A stretch of DNA of 9,919 nt from Blastococcus sp. (GTDB lineage Bacteria > Actinomycetota > Actinomycetes > Mycobacteriales > Geodermatophilaceae), in the NCBI GenBank assembly GCA_025963345.1, contig JAOPUS010000288.1:1-9919 (forward strand). The letters run 5' to 3'. Made by a program: the position numbers and the translations under genes. The notes below the pieces were generated by a model. It was given only the letters and a program-made list of their open reading frames with translations, was not told the origin of the DNA and did no database searches. Of this stretch, positions 1 through 8,515 are shown in pieces; the stretch's first letter is position 1, and each line of letters opens with the position of its first letter.

Positions 1-2522
<2,522 letters not shown>

Positions 2523-2528
2523 ACCACC

Positions 2529-3212
2529 GTGTCCGGACCCGAGCACACCAGCCCCGAGGACACCGGCCCGGTCGGCGGACGGCGGCGCGAGCTGCCGGCC
2601 GTGCCCCCGGCCCGGCCGCGGGCCACCCCGTCGGCCGCCCCCCGGCCGACGTACCACCCGACCACGGAGCTCGACCTCAGCCGTGGCTTCCCCCCGGTGT
2701 CGAACGAGACGACCGAGATCGACCTCAGCGGGGGGTGGCCGCAGCACCTGAAGGTGCCGCCGCGCCCCCCGGCGGGGCAGTCGCAGACCGGTCGGGTGCT
2801 CGGTGTGGACGTGGGCACCGTGCGCGTCGGGCTGGCGCTCTCCGACCCGACCGGCACCCTCGCCAGCCCGTTGGAGACCCTCCGGCGGGCGAAGAACCAC
2901 GCCGATCTGGACCGCCTCGCCGCGCTCGTCGTGGAACACGAGGTGACAGAGGTGGTCGTGGGGGAGCCGGTGCATCTGTCGGGTGCGTCGGGCGCGTCCG
3001 CTCAGGACGCGGGCAATTACGCTCAGGAACTAGCCGACCGCATTCCGGATGTGCCGGTGATCCTGATCGACGAAAGGCTATCCACCGTGACCGCAGCCAG
3101 TCACCTGCGAGAGGGCGGCATCGACAGCCGCAAGCAGCGCGCGGTGATCGACCAGGCGGCCGCCGTGGTCATCCTGCAGCAGTTCCTCGACAGCAGGCGG
3201 CCCCGCTCGTGA
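2529..3212 (+). CDS. ruvX: RuvX/YqgF family RNase H-fold nuclease with long N-terminal extension
   Basis: Member of the YqgF family (RuvC-like RNase H fold), linked in other bacteria to 5' pre-16S rRNA processing and described as a Holliday junction resolvase homologue. The protein is 227 residues; the family is usually 140-170. The conserved domain starts near residue 88: GVDVGT with catalytic-type Asp94, the strand-4 motif VVVGEP (143-147), DERLST (Asp181, Glu182), and IDQAAA with Asp208. The first ~87 residues are Pro/Arg-rich and probably disordered, and carry two copies of a TTE[L/I]DLSxG[F/W]P motif (45-55 and 61-71). A GTG at 2796 inside the domain edge is an alternative start, but the strong SD before 2529 and continuous coding bias favour the long form. 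The position that is usually Leu in VVGLP is Glu146 here. Codon use near nt 2940-3130 is somewhat less GC-biased (two CTA codons, CAT, ATT). alaS-ruvX-mltG is a conserved actinobacterial order. The family assignment is secure; the role of the extension is unknown. Confidence 0.93.
   Translation: MSGPEHTSPEDTGPVGGRRRELPAVPPARPRATPSAAPRPTYHPTTELDLSRGFPPVSNETTEIDLSGGWPQHLKVPPRPPAGQSQTGRVLGVDVGTVRVGLALSDPTGTLASPLETLRRAKNHADLDRLAALVVEHEVTEVVVGEPVHLSGASGASAQDAGNYAQELADRIPDVPVILIDERLSTVTAASHLREGGIDSRKQRAVIDQAAAVVILQQFLDSRRPRS
2661..2744 (+). repeat. Duplicated 12-residue motif in RuvX N-terminal extension
   Basis: Residues 45-56 (TTELDLSRGFPP) and 61-72 (TTEIDLSGGWPQ) are two copies of one short motif, 48 bases apart start to start. 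Identical positions are TTE, DLS, G and P; the differences are conservative (L/I, F/W). The underlying DNA is only partly alike, so the protein sequence seems to be what is kept. An acidic-aliphatic core followed by an aromatic residue and Pro is typical of a short linear binding motif, but that function is an inference. Confidence 0.75.
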
Positions 3213-3289
3213 CCGAGCTCGCGAGGTCACGCGAAGACACAGCACGGTCCGGCACGAGTGCGGCGAGCGCGAGCGGGCTGGACTCGTGA
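3209..3289 (+). CDS. Putative 26-residue coupling peptide between ruvX and mltG
   Basis: A GTG at 3209 overlaps the ruvX TGA (GTGA), and the frame runs 26 codons to a TGA at 3287-3289 that overlaps the mltG GTG at 3286 (again GTGA). The peptide begins MTELARSRED and is Ser/Ala/Thr-rich, with no membrane segment or recognisable family. Neither start has a convincing Shine-Dalgarno sequence, so ribosomes arriving from ruvX could pass through this frame and deliver re-initiation at mltG. Both junctions lie in the same 11-bp sequence CTCGTGACCGA (3206-3216 and 3283-3293), so the arrangement could also come from a local duplication or be chance. There is no evidence that the peptide itself has a function. 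Alternatively this is simply an untranslated 73-bp spacer. Confidence 0.3.
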   Translation: MTELARSREDTARSGTSAASASGLDS

Positions 3290-5223
3290 CCGACGCCGGC
3301 GGCCCCAGCGGACGTCACTCGTCCCGGGACGGGCTGCCCCCCTTCGGGGTGCCGACCTCCGAGATCCCGGCCCCCGGGATCCCTGGCTATGGCGTCCCCA
3401 GGTACGAGCCCGGCCGCTACGACCCGCCGAGCTGGAGCTCCGACCTCCCCGCGCATCCCCTCGCCGGGCCCGATCGGGCGACCGGCGGGATCCGCCGCGT
3501 CTCCGGGCTCCTCGACCGACAGTTCGACGAGACCGGTCCGGTCGTCGAGCCCGACTGGTGGGCCTACGGGTCCAGCGACGACCCGCACTACCCGCTCACC
3601 GCACGGCACAGCGGCGACGGCCGGCCCGACGTCCCGGGCTGGGACTCCCACTTCTCCGACGACGAGGGCGCCGCGCAGCGGCACCCCTCCGCGCCGCTCC
3701 CGCCCCGGCCGCCGGGTGTGTGGGACCGGTTGCATCCCCGTGAGGACGTCCACGCCGACGACGCCGAGACCGTTGCCCACCGGGCGCTCGGCGGTACCCC
3801 ACTCGACAGCGGCCCGCGCGGCGGTCAGACTCCCGGGCCCGTGGGCGGACACCGCTCGGACGAGGACGACGACAGCACCGACGCGCACCCGATCGACCCG
3901 GGTGCTGCCGACCCGCGCGGCTGGGAGGACGAGACCGGCGGCCTGGAGGTCATCGGTGCCCACGTCGAGGAGGACGAGCCCCGTCGTCGGGGCCGCCGGG
4001 CTCGCCGTGCCGAGCGTGAAGAGGCACTGCGCGCAGAAGCCGTTCGCGCCCAGCGCGCCCGCGCGCAGCGCTCGGAGGACACCGGCCGCCACCACGACCC
4101 CGGCCACGACGCGCTCGTGCACGACGAGGCGTTCGGCGAGGACATCCCCGTCAAGCCCTACGACCCGCGGACCGGCCGTGCGCGCCGCAAGCGCAGCCCC
4201 TTCGCCGTCCTGGTGTCGCTGCTGGTGCTCGTCGGTCTCATTTTCGGCATCGTCATCGGCGGGCAGAAGCTGCTGGGGCTGATCAACCCGGCCTCGCGTG
4301 ACTACGTGGGCCAGGGCACCGGTGAGGTGCAGGTCCGCGTCCAGGACGGTGACACCCTCAGCGATATCGCCCGGACGCTGGTGACGGCCGACGTCGTCGC
4401 CTCCATCGGGCCCTTCATCGACGCCGCCGAGGCCAACGCCGCCGCGGTGGGCATCCAGCCGGGCGTCTACGGGATGCGGTTGCAGATGAGCGGCCAGGCC
4501 GCCCTCGACCGGCTGCTCGACCCTGCGGCGCGGCTGCTCTCCCGTGTCACCCTGCCCGAGGGGCTCACGGTCGAGCGGACCCTCGCGAGGCTCGCCGAGC
4601 AGACCGGCCGGCCGGTGGAGGAGTGGCAGGCCGCCGCGGCGGACCCCGCTGCGCTGGGGCTGCCCGCCTACGCCAACGGTTTGCCGGAGGGCTTCCTCTT
4701 CCCGGCGACCTACGACGTCGAGCCCGACGCGACCCCTGCCGACGTCCTGCGGCAGATGGTCGCCCGCGGCGTGCAGGCGCTCGACGGGCTGCAGATCCCC
4801 GAGGACCTGCGGCTCACCGTGCTGACCAAGGCGAGCATCGTGCAGGCCGAGGCCGGGTCGGTGGAGGACATGGGCAAGGTGGCCCGCGTCCTGGAGAACC
4901 GGCTCGACGACGGCATGCCGCTGCAGCTGGACACCACGGTCAACTACGCCAACGGCAAGAGCGGGATCACCACCACCGCGCAGGACCGGCAGAACCCCTC
5001 GCCGTACAACACCTACATGCACCCGGGGCTCACACCCGGCCCGATCAGCAACCCCGGGGAGGAGGCGCTGCGTGCGGTGCTGGCGCCGACCCCGGGTGAC
5101 TGGCGCTTCTTCGTGGTCGTCGATCCCGACACGGGGGACACCCGGTTCGCCGTGACCGGCGAGGAGCACCAGCAGAACGTGCTGCTGTTCCAGCAGTGGC
5201 TGCGGGACAACCCCGAGGGATGA
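3286..5223 (+). CDS. mltG: Endolytic murein transglycosylase MltG (YceG-like) with long cytoplasmic N-terminus
   Basis: Membrane-anchored lytic transglycosylase that cleaves nascent peptidoglycan and is thought to end glycan strand growth. The protein is 645 residues, against about 340 for E. coli MltG, because of an N-terminal ~300-residue region. That region is first Pro/Gly/Tyr-rich (about 18-50), then strongly acidic, then has a basic, probably helical Arg/Ala/Glu segment (about 232-263) and an RKR stretch just before the single membrane helix (306-325). The outside part begins with a LysM-like segment (about 346-370, DGDTLSDIA), then LPEGLTVE, then the catalytic motif ASIVQAEAG with Glu522 as the expected catalytic residue, LQLDTTVNY (546-554), and YNTYMHPGLTPGPISNPG (574-591), the family signature. 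The start at GTG 3286 is the first in-frame start in this open stretch and has no clear SD, so coupling with upstream translation is likely. It overlaps aroE by 4 bp. The long tail suits a division or elongation partner interaction, as in other actinobacteria (inference). Confidence 0.95.
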   Translation: MTDAGGPSGRHSSRDGLPPFGVPTSEIPAPGIPGYGVPRYEPGRYDPPSWSSDLPAHPLAGPDRATGGIRRVSGLLDRQFDETGPVVEPDWWAYGSSDDPHYPLTARHSGDGRPDVPGWDSHFSDDEGAAQRHPSAPLPPRPPGVWDRLHPREDVHADDAETVAHRALGGTPLDSGPRGGQTPGPVGGHRSDEDDDSTDAHPIDPGAADPRGWEDETGGLEVIGAHVEEDEPRRRGRRARRAEREEALRAEAVRAQRARAQRSEDTGRHHDPGHDALVHDEAFGEDIPVKPYDPRTGRARRKRSPFAVLVSLLVLVGLIFGIVIGGQKLLGLINPASRDYVGQGTGEVQVRVQDGDTLSDIARTLVTADVVASIGPFIDAAEANAAAVGIQPGVYGMRLQMSGQAALDRLLDPAARLLSRVTLPEGLTVERTLARLAEQTGRPVEEWQAAAADPAALGLPAYANGLPEGFLFPATYDVEPDATPADVLRQMVARGVQALDGLQIPEDLRLTVLTKASIVQAEAGSVEDMGKVARVLENRLDDGMPLQLDTTVNYANGKSGITTTAQDRQNPSPYNTYMHPGLTPGPISNPGEEALRAVLAPTPGDWRFFVVVDPDTGDTRFAVTGEEHQQNVLLFQQWLRDNPEG

Positions 5224-6026
5224 GAAGAGCGGCGGTCCTCGGCCGCCCGGTGGCGCACTCGCTCTCGCCGGTGCTCCACCGGGCCGCGTATGCGGCCCTG
5301 GGGCTGACCGACTGGACGTACGACGCGCTCGACATCGGTCCCGAGGACCTGCCGGTCCTGCTGGCCGGTCTCGGGGAGGAGTGGCGCGGCTTCTCCGTGA
5401 CGATGCCGTGCAAGCAGGCCGCGGTCGACGTCGCCGACGTGGTCGAGCCGCTGCCTCGGCTGCTGCACGCGGCCAACACGCTGGTCCGCACCGATGCGGG
5501 CTGGCGGGCCGAGAACACCGACGTCGGCGGCATCGGCATGGCGCTCCAGCTGGCCGGTGTGCAGGACGTGGGGACGGCGACCCTCATCGGCGCCGGGGGT
5601 ACGGCGGCCGCGGCGGCGGTGGCCCTGTCGTCCCTCGGCGCGGAACACGTCGACGTCGTCGTCCGGAACCCGTCGCGGGCCGGGGACGTCACCCGCGTGC
5701 TCGACGTCCTGGGCGTGCCGTTCACCGTGACCCCGTTGCCCGAGGCAGCGCTGGAGGCCCCGCTGGTCGTCAGCACCGTGCCCATCGGGGCCCAGCAGGA
5801 CCTGCTGCACCTGCCGTGGCGCGGGGAGCACACGGTGCTCGACGTGCTCTACGCCCCGTGGCCCACCCCGCTCGCCGAGCGGGTCACCGCGGTGGGCGGC
5901 ACCGTCGCCAGTGGGCTGGACGTGCTGTTCTGGCAGGCCACCGCCCAGGTGGAGCTGATGACCGGCCTGCCCGCCCCGATCGCCGCTATGCGCAGCGCCC
6001 TCGACGCCGCCCTCGACGCCCGCTGA
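5220..6026 (+). CDS. aroE: Shikimate dehydrogenase
   Basis: Reduces 3-dehydroshikimate to shikimate with NADPH, the fourth step of the chorismate pathway, in the cytoplasm. The start chosen is the ATG at 5220, which forms an ATGA overlap with the mltG stop and gives 268 residues, the usual length; a GTG at 5196 would add 8 residues with no SD and no family support. Visible elements: substrate-binding HSLSP (Ser14, Ser16), VTMPCK with catalytic Lys65, ANT (Asn86), ENTD with catalytic Asp101, the nucleotide-binding loop GAGGTAA (124-130), a basic NADP-type RNPSR segment, and the C-terminal GLDVLFWQATAQ segment that closes over the substrate. The MPxK form of the Lys motif, instead of the classical PHK, is as I recall it in other actinobacterial AroE proteins. 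The gene is coupled to mltG and separated from the other aro genes by the peptidase gene. Assignment is secure. Confidence 0.95.
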   Translation: MRRAAVLGRPVAHSLSPVLHRAAYAALGLTDWTYDALDIGPEDLPVLLAGLGEEWRGFSVTMPCKQAAVDVADVVEPLPRLLHAANTLVRTDAGWRAENTDVGGIGMALQLAGVQDVGTATLIGAGGTAAAAAVALSSLGAEHVDVVVRNPSRAGDVTRVLDVLGVPFTVTPLPEAALEAPLVVSTVPIGAQQDLLHLPWRGEHTVLDVLYAPWPTPLAERVTAVGGTVASGLDVLFWQATAQVELMTGLPAPIAAMRSALDAALDAR

Positions 6027-6034
6027 CGGCGGGC
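6018..6034 (+). promoter_or_regulatory. Small hairpin enclosing the aroE stop and the next gene's ribosome site
   Basis: GCCCGC (6018-6023) and GCGGGC (6029-6034) form a perfect 6-bp all-GC stem with a 5-base loop TGACG that contains the aroE stop codon. The right arm covers the only Shine-Dalgarno-like bases (GGCGGG, 6028-6033) before the GTG at 6039. A ribosome finishing aroE would melt the stem, so this looks like a coupling device. A chance stem of this size is quite possible in such GC-rich DNA. No T-tract follows, so it is not a classical terminator. Confidence 0.4.
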
Positions 6035-6038
6035 ACCC

Positions 6039-6701
6039 GTGGAGCTGTCCCCGCCGCTGCTGTTCGGCGTCGTCCTGCTGGTCGCCGTCGCACTCGGGCC
6101 ATGGTTGGCGCGCGTCGCCGCGCGGCTGGCGACCCGCGAGGACACCGCACGGACCTCGCCACCACGGGTGGCGGTCATGACGGCGGTGTTCGCCGGTCTC
6201 CTGGCCGGGGCCGTGGAGCTCACCGGTCCGCGCCCGGCGACGGCGGCCCTCGGCTGGGCCGCCGGTGCCGCCGTGGTCCTCGGGGCGGTGGACCTCGCCA
6301 GCCACCGGCTGCCGGACCGGGTCACCTACCCCGCCGCGGTCGTCTGCGCGGCGACCTTCCTCGTCGACGCGGCGGTGCTCGGCTCCTGGGGTGAGCTGCT
6401 CCGCGCCGTGGCCGCCGCTGCGGCCGCGTTCGTCGTGGGCTCCGGCGCAGCAGCCATCTCGCCGGACGCGCTCGGCTTCGGTGACGTGAAGCTGCTGGGG
6501 CTGATCGGCCTCGTCCTCGGCTGGTTCGGCTGGGGCGTCCTGCTGGCCGGGGTGTTCCTCGGCCTGCTCACCGGCGCGGTGGTCTCACTCGCCCTCTTGG
6601 CCACCCGCCGGGCCGGCTGGCGCACCGCCCTGCCGTTCGGTCCGCCGCTGATGGCGGGCGCGGTCCTGGCCCTGGCGCTCTGCTCGACTTCCCTCTGGTG
6701 A
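6039..6701 (+). CDS. Type IV prepilin peptidase-like membrane aspartic protease (A24 family)
   Basis: Integral membrane aspartyl protease of the TadV/CpaA and PilD C-terminal type, which cleaves the leader peptide of type IV pilin or pseudopilin precursors at the inner face of the membrane. The protein is 220 residues and mostly hydrophobic, with about six to eight membrane segments. The two catalytic aspartates are visible: Asp85 in AVDLASHRLPD and Asp149 in GFGDVK, the family GxGD motif. A late FGPPL motif (200-204) matches the conserved FGPxL region. The N-terminal methylase domain with its Cys motif, found in full PilD, is absent, as in the short peptidases. It lies 12 bp after aroE. No pilin, ATPase or Tad genes are in the window, so its substrate would be encoded elsewhere. 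A related peptidase gene sits after aroE in Mycobacterium tuberculosis (Rv2551c, from memory), so the position seems old. GTG start; the SD is weak. Confidence 0.88.
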   Translation: MELSPPLLFGVVLLVAVALGPWLARVAARLATREDTARTSPPRVAVMTAVFAGLLAGAVELTGPRPATAALGWAAGAAVVLGAVDLASHRLPDRVTYPAAVVCAATFLVDAAVLGSWGELLRAVAAAAAAFVVGSGAAAISPDALGFGDVKLLGLIGLVLGWFGWGVLLAGVFLGLLTGAVVSLALLATRRAGWRTALPFGPPLMAGAVLALALCSTSLW

Positions 6702-6763
6702 AGGGCGGGAGCGGCCACCCTTCAGGGCCCGCCCGAGCCTGCGAGGGAAGGGGTGAAGGGTGG
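6697..6763. repeat. Three copies of a TGAAGGG(Y)GG element before aroC
   Basis: Two direct copies, GGTGAAGGGCGG (6697-6708) and GGTGAAGGGTGG (6752-6763), differ by one base. An inverted copy, CCACCCTTCA (6715-6724), is the exact reverse complement of 6754-6763. The first copy includes the stop codon of the peptidase gene. The last copy ends 6 bases before the TAGAAT -10 box, a position where a bound protein would affect RNA polymerase. The copies could be operator sites, or the arms of RNA structures on read-through transcripts from upstream: 6699-6705 with 6718-6724, or 6713-6724 with 6754-6765 (one G-U pair), which exclude each other. Confidence 0.6.
6703..6734 (+). terminator. Possible GC hairpin after the prepilin peptidase gene
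   Basis: GGGCGGG (6703-6709) and CCCGCCC (6728-6734) form a 7-bp all-GC stem with an 18-base loop, starting two bases after the peptidase stop codon. There is no T-tract, so a standard intrinsic terminator is not shown. It competes with the stems formed by the TGAAGGG repeats. It could slow or end transcripts from the upstream genes before the separate aroC promoter. Confidence 0.3.
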
Positions 6764-6769
6764 TCCTTC

Positions 6770-6775
6770 TAGAAT
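6770..6775 (+). promoter_or_regulatory. Probable -10 box of a leaderless aroC promoter
   Basis: TAGAAT fits the actinobacterial -10 pattern TANNNT and stands out in very GC-rich DNA. It ends 7 bases before the A of the aroC ATG at 6783, the spacing expected if the transcript begins at the start codon itself. The 18 bases before the ATG contain no Shine-Dalgarno sequence, which agrees with a leaderless mRNA. No clear TTGACA-like -35 box is seen 16-19 bases upstream (the region is GGGAAGGGG). Confidence 0.6.
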
Positions 6776-6782
6776 CGCCGTC

Positions 6783-7976
6783 ATGTTGCGCTGGCTGACC
6801 GCAGGTGAGTCCCATGGTCAGCAGCTCACGGCGATCCTGGAGGGTCTGCCGGCCGGGGTCGAGGTGCAGACCTCGGACGTCGACCTGCAGCTGGCCCGCC
6901 GCCGTCTGGGCCACGGCCGGGGCGCCCGGATGTCCTTCGAGCAGGACGAGGTCACCCTCTCCGGCGGCATCCGGCACGGCCGCACCCAGGGTGGGCCGAT
7001 CGCGATCCAGGTCGGCAACACCGAATGGCCGAAGTGGTCCACGGTCATGTCCGCGGACCCGGTCGACGCCGAGGTGCTGGCCCGTCAGGCCCGCAACGCC
7101 CCGCTGACCCGTCCGCGGCCCGGCCACGCCGACCTCGCCGGCATGCAGAAGTACGGCTTCTCGGACGCCCGCCCCGTCCTCGAGCGCGCCAGCGCCCGGG
7201 AGACGGCCGCGCGGGTCGCGCTGGGCGCGGTCGCGCAGGCGTTCCTCCGCCAGGCGATCGGCGTCGAGGTGGTCAGCCACGTCGTCGCCATCGGGCCGGT
7301 CGAGGTGCCCGACGGCGTCCTGCCCGGGCCACACGACAACGCCGCCATCGACGAGGACCCGGTGCGCTGCGCCGACCCGGCCACCAGCGCGCGCATGGTC
7401 GCGGAGATCGACGACGTCCGGAAGAACGGCGACACCCTCGGCGGGGTCATCGAGGTCGTCGTCCACGGCCTCCCGCCGGGTCTGGGCAGCCACGTGCACT
7501 GGGACCGCCGCCTGGACTCCCGGCTCGCCGGTGCGCTCATGGGCGTCCAGTCGGTGAAGGCGGTGGAGGTCGGCGACGGCCTGGAGACCGCGCGCCGCCG
7601 GGGCTCGGTGGCCCACGACGAGATCGAACTGGCCACCACTGATGACGGCGGGCCCAGGGCCCAGCGGCTCACCGACCGTGCCGGCGGCATCGAGGGCGGC
7701 ATGACAAACGGCGAGGTGCTGCGGGTGCGGGCGGCGATGAAGCCGATCTCCACGGTGCCCCGCGCCCTCGCCACCATCGACACGGCCACCCTGGAGCCCG
7801 CCGTCGCGATCAACCAGCGCAGTGACGCCTGCGCGGTGCCCCGGGGCAGCGTCGTCATGGAGGCGATGGTCGCGCTCGTGCTCGCCGACGCGGTCCTCGA
7901 GAAGTTCGGCGGCGACTCGGTGGCCGAGACCCGCCGCAACGCGCAGGCCTACCTCGACGCGCTGCCGATCCGATGA
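6783..7976 (+). CDS. aroC: Chorismate synthase
   Basis: Converts 5-enolpyruvylshikimate-3-phosphate to chorismate using reduced FMN, the last step of the shikimate pathway. The ATG start gives 397 residues, close to the actinobacterial norm, and places the signature GESHG at residues 8-12 directly after MLRWLTA, as in homologues. Other motifs: RRRLGHGRGARM, RPGHAD with His115, KYGF and RERASARET-type segment (here LERASARETAAR), DRLAG-type core as RLDSRLAGALMGVQSVKAVEVG, GGIEGGMTNGE, and the C-terminal RSDACAVP. The two conserved His residues (11 and 115) are present. A GTG at 6753 with a purine-rich GAGGGA ahead would add 10 residues and may be used on read-through transcripts, but the family start is at 6783. 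It overlaps aroK by 4 bp (ATGA) and probably heads the aroC-aroK-aroB-aroQ operon from its own promoter. Assignment is very secure. Confidence 0.97.
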   Translation: MLRWLTAGESHGQQLTAILEGLPAGVEVQTSDVDLQLARRRLGHGRGARMSFEQDEVTLSGGIRHGRTQGGPIAIQVGNTEWPKWSTVMSADPVDAEVLARQARNAPLTRPRPGHADLAGMQKYGFSDARPVLERASARETAARVALGAVAQAFLRQAIGVEVVSHVVAIGPVEVPDGVLPGPHDNAAIDEDPVRCADPATSARMVAEIDDVRKNGDTLGGVIEVVVHGLPPGLGSHVHWDRRLDSRLAGALMGVQSVKAVEVGDGLETARRRGSVAHDEIELATTDDGGPRAQRLTDRAGGIEGGMTNGEVLRVRAAMKPISTVPRALATIDTATLEPAVAINQRSDACAVPRGSVVMEAMVALVLADAVLEKFGGDSVAETRRNAQAYLDALPIR

Positions 7977-8515
7977 GCGACTCCCGGCCGCTCGTCGTCC
8001 TCGTCGGACCGCCGTCCTCGGGCAAGACGACCGTGGGCACGGCGCTGGCCGCCGCACTCGGGGCGGCGTTCCGCGACACCGACCACGACGTGGAGGTCGA
8101 GGCGGGCACGAGTGTCGCCGACCTGTTCATCACCCACGGGGAGCCGCACTTCCGGGCTCTGGAGGAGCGCGCCGTCGCCCGGGCGCTGGCCGAGCACGCC
8201 GGTGTCCTGGCGCTGGGCGGCGGGGCCGTGACGAGCAAGGCGACTCGGCGGCTGCTGGTCGAGCACGGGCGCAACGGCGTCCTCGTGGTGTGGCTGGACG
8301 TCGACCTGCACTCGGCCGCTCGCCGCGTGGGCCTCTCCCGCGACCGCCCCATCCTCGGCGTGAACCCCCGCGCGATGCTCCGGCACATGCTGGAGACCCG
8401 GGCCCCGCTCTACGGCGAGGTGGCCACGCTGACCGTGCACACCGGCAACCGGGAACCCGAGGACGTCGTCGCCGACGTGCTGGCCGCACTGCCGGGCCGG
8501 CCGGTGGCCCCGTGA
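7973..8515 (+). CDS. aroK: Shikimate kinase
   Basis: Phosphorylates shikimate at the 3-hydroxyl with ATP, the fifth pathway step; small cytoplasmic P-loop kinase. 180 residues, normal length. Visible: Walker A GPPSSGKTT (12-20, Lys18), the shikimate-binding DTDHD with Asp37, FRALEE with Arg61, the LGGGAV loop (Gly82-84), the lid segment SRDRPIL with Arg125, and RAPLY with Arg143 for substrate binding. The Walker A third-quarter residue is Ser where many homologues have Gly (GPPGSGK), which still fits GxxxxGK[ST]. The start ATG overlaps the aroC stop (ATGA) and the end overlaps aroB (GTGA). No independent ribosome site is evident, so translation is probably coupled to aroC. Confidence 0.96.
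   Translation: MSDSRPLVVLVGPPSSGKTTVGTALAAALGAAFRDTDHDVEVEAGTSVADLFITHGEPHFRALEERAVARALAEHAGVLALGGGAVTSKATRRLLVEHGRNGVLVVWLDVDLHSAARRVGLSRDRPILGVNPRAMLRHMLETRAPLYGEVATLTVHTGNREPEDVVADVLAALPGRPVAP

Noticed and set aside
3169..5169. 666-codon open frame on the minus strand across mltG
   Set aside because: It is antisense to a clearly identified MltG, has biased His/Arg/Gly/Val composition typical of shadows in GC-rich DNA, and shows no recognisable motif.
5196..5219. Eight-residue longer AroE starting at GTG 5196
   Set aside because: No Shine-Dalgarno site, and the ATG at 5220 gives the normal N-terminus and the recurring ATGA overlap.
5013..6305. 430-codon minus-strand frame across mltG, aroE and the peptidase gene
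   Set aside because: Crosses three well-supported genes, no motifs, shadow composition.
8006..8032. Walker A of AroK lacking the usual middle Gly (GPPSSGKT)
   Set aside because: It still fits GxxxxGK[ST] and all substrate-binding residues are present, so loss of activity is not indicated.
6585..8057. 490-codon minus-strand frame across aroC
   Set aside because: Antisense to chorismate synthase and covering its promoter region; no family features.
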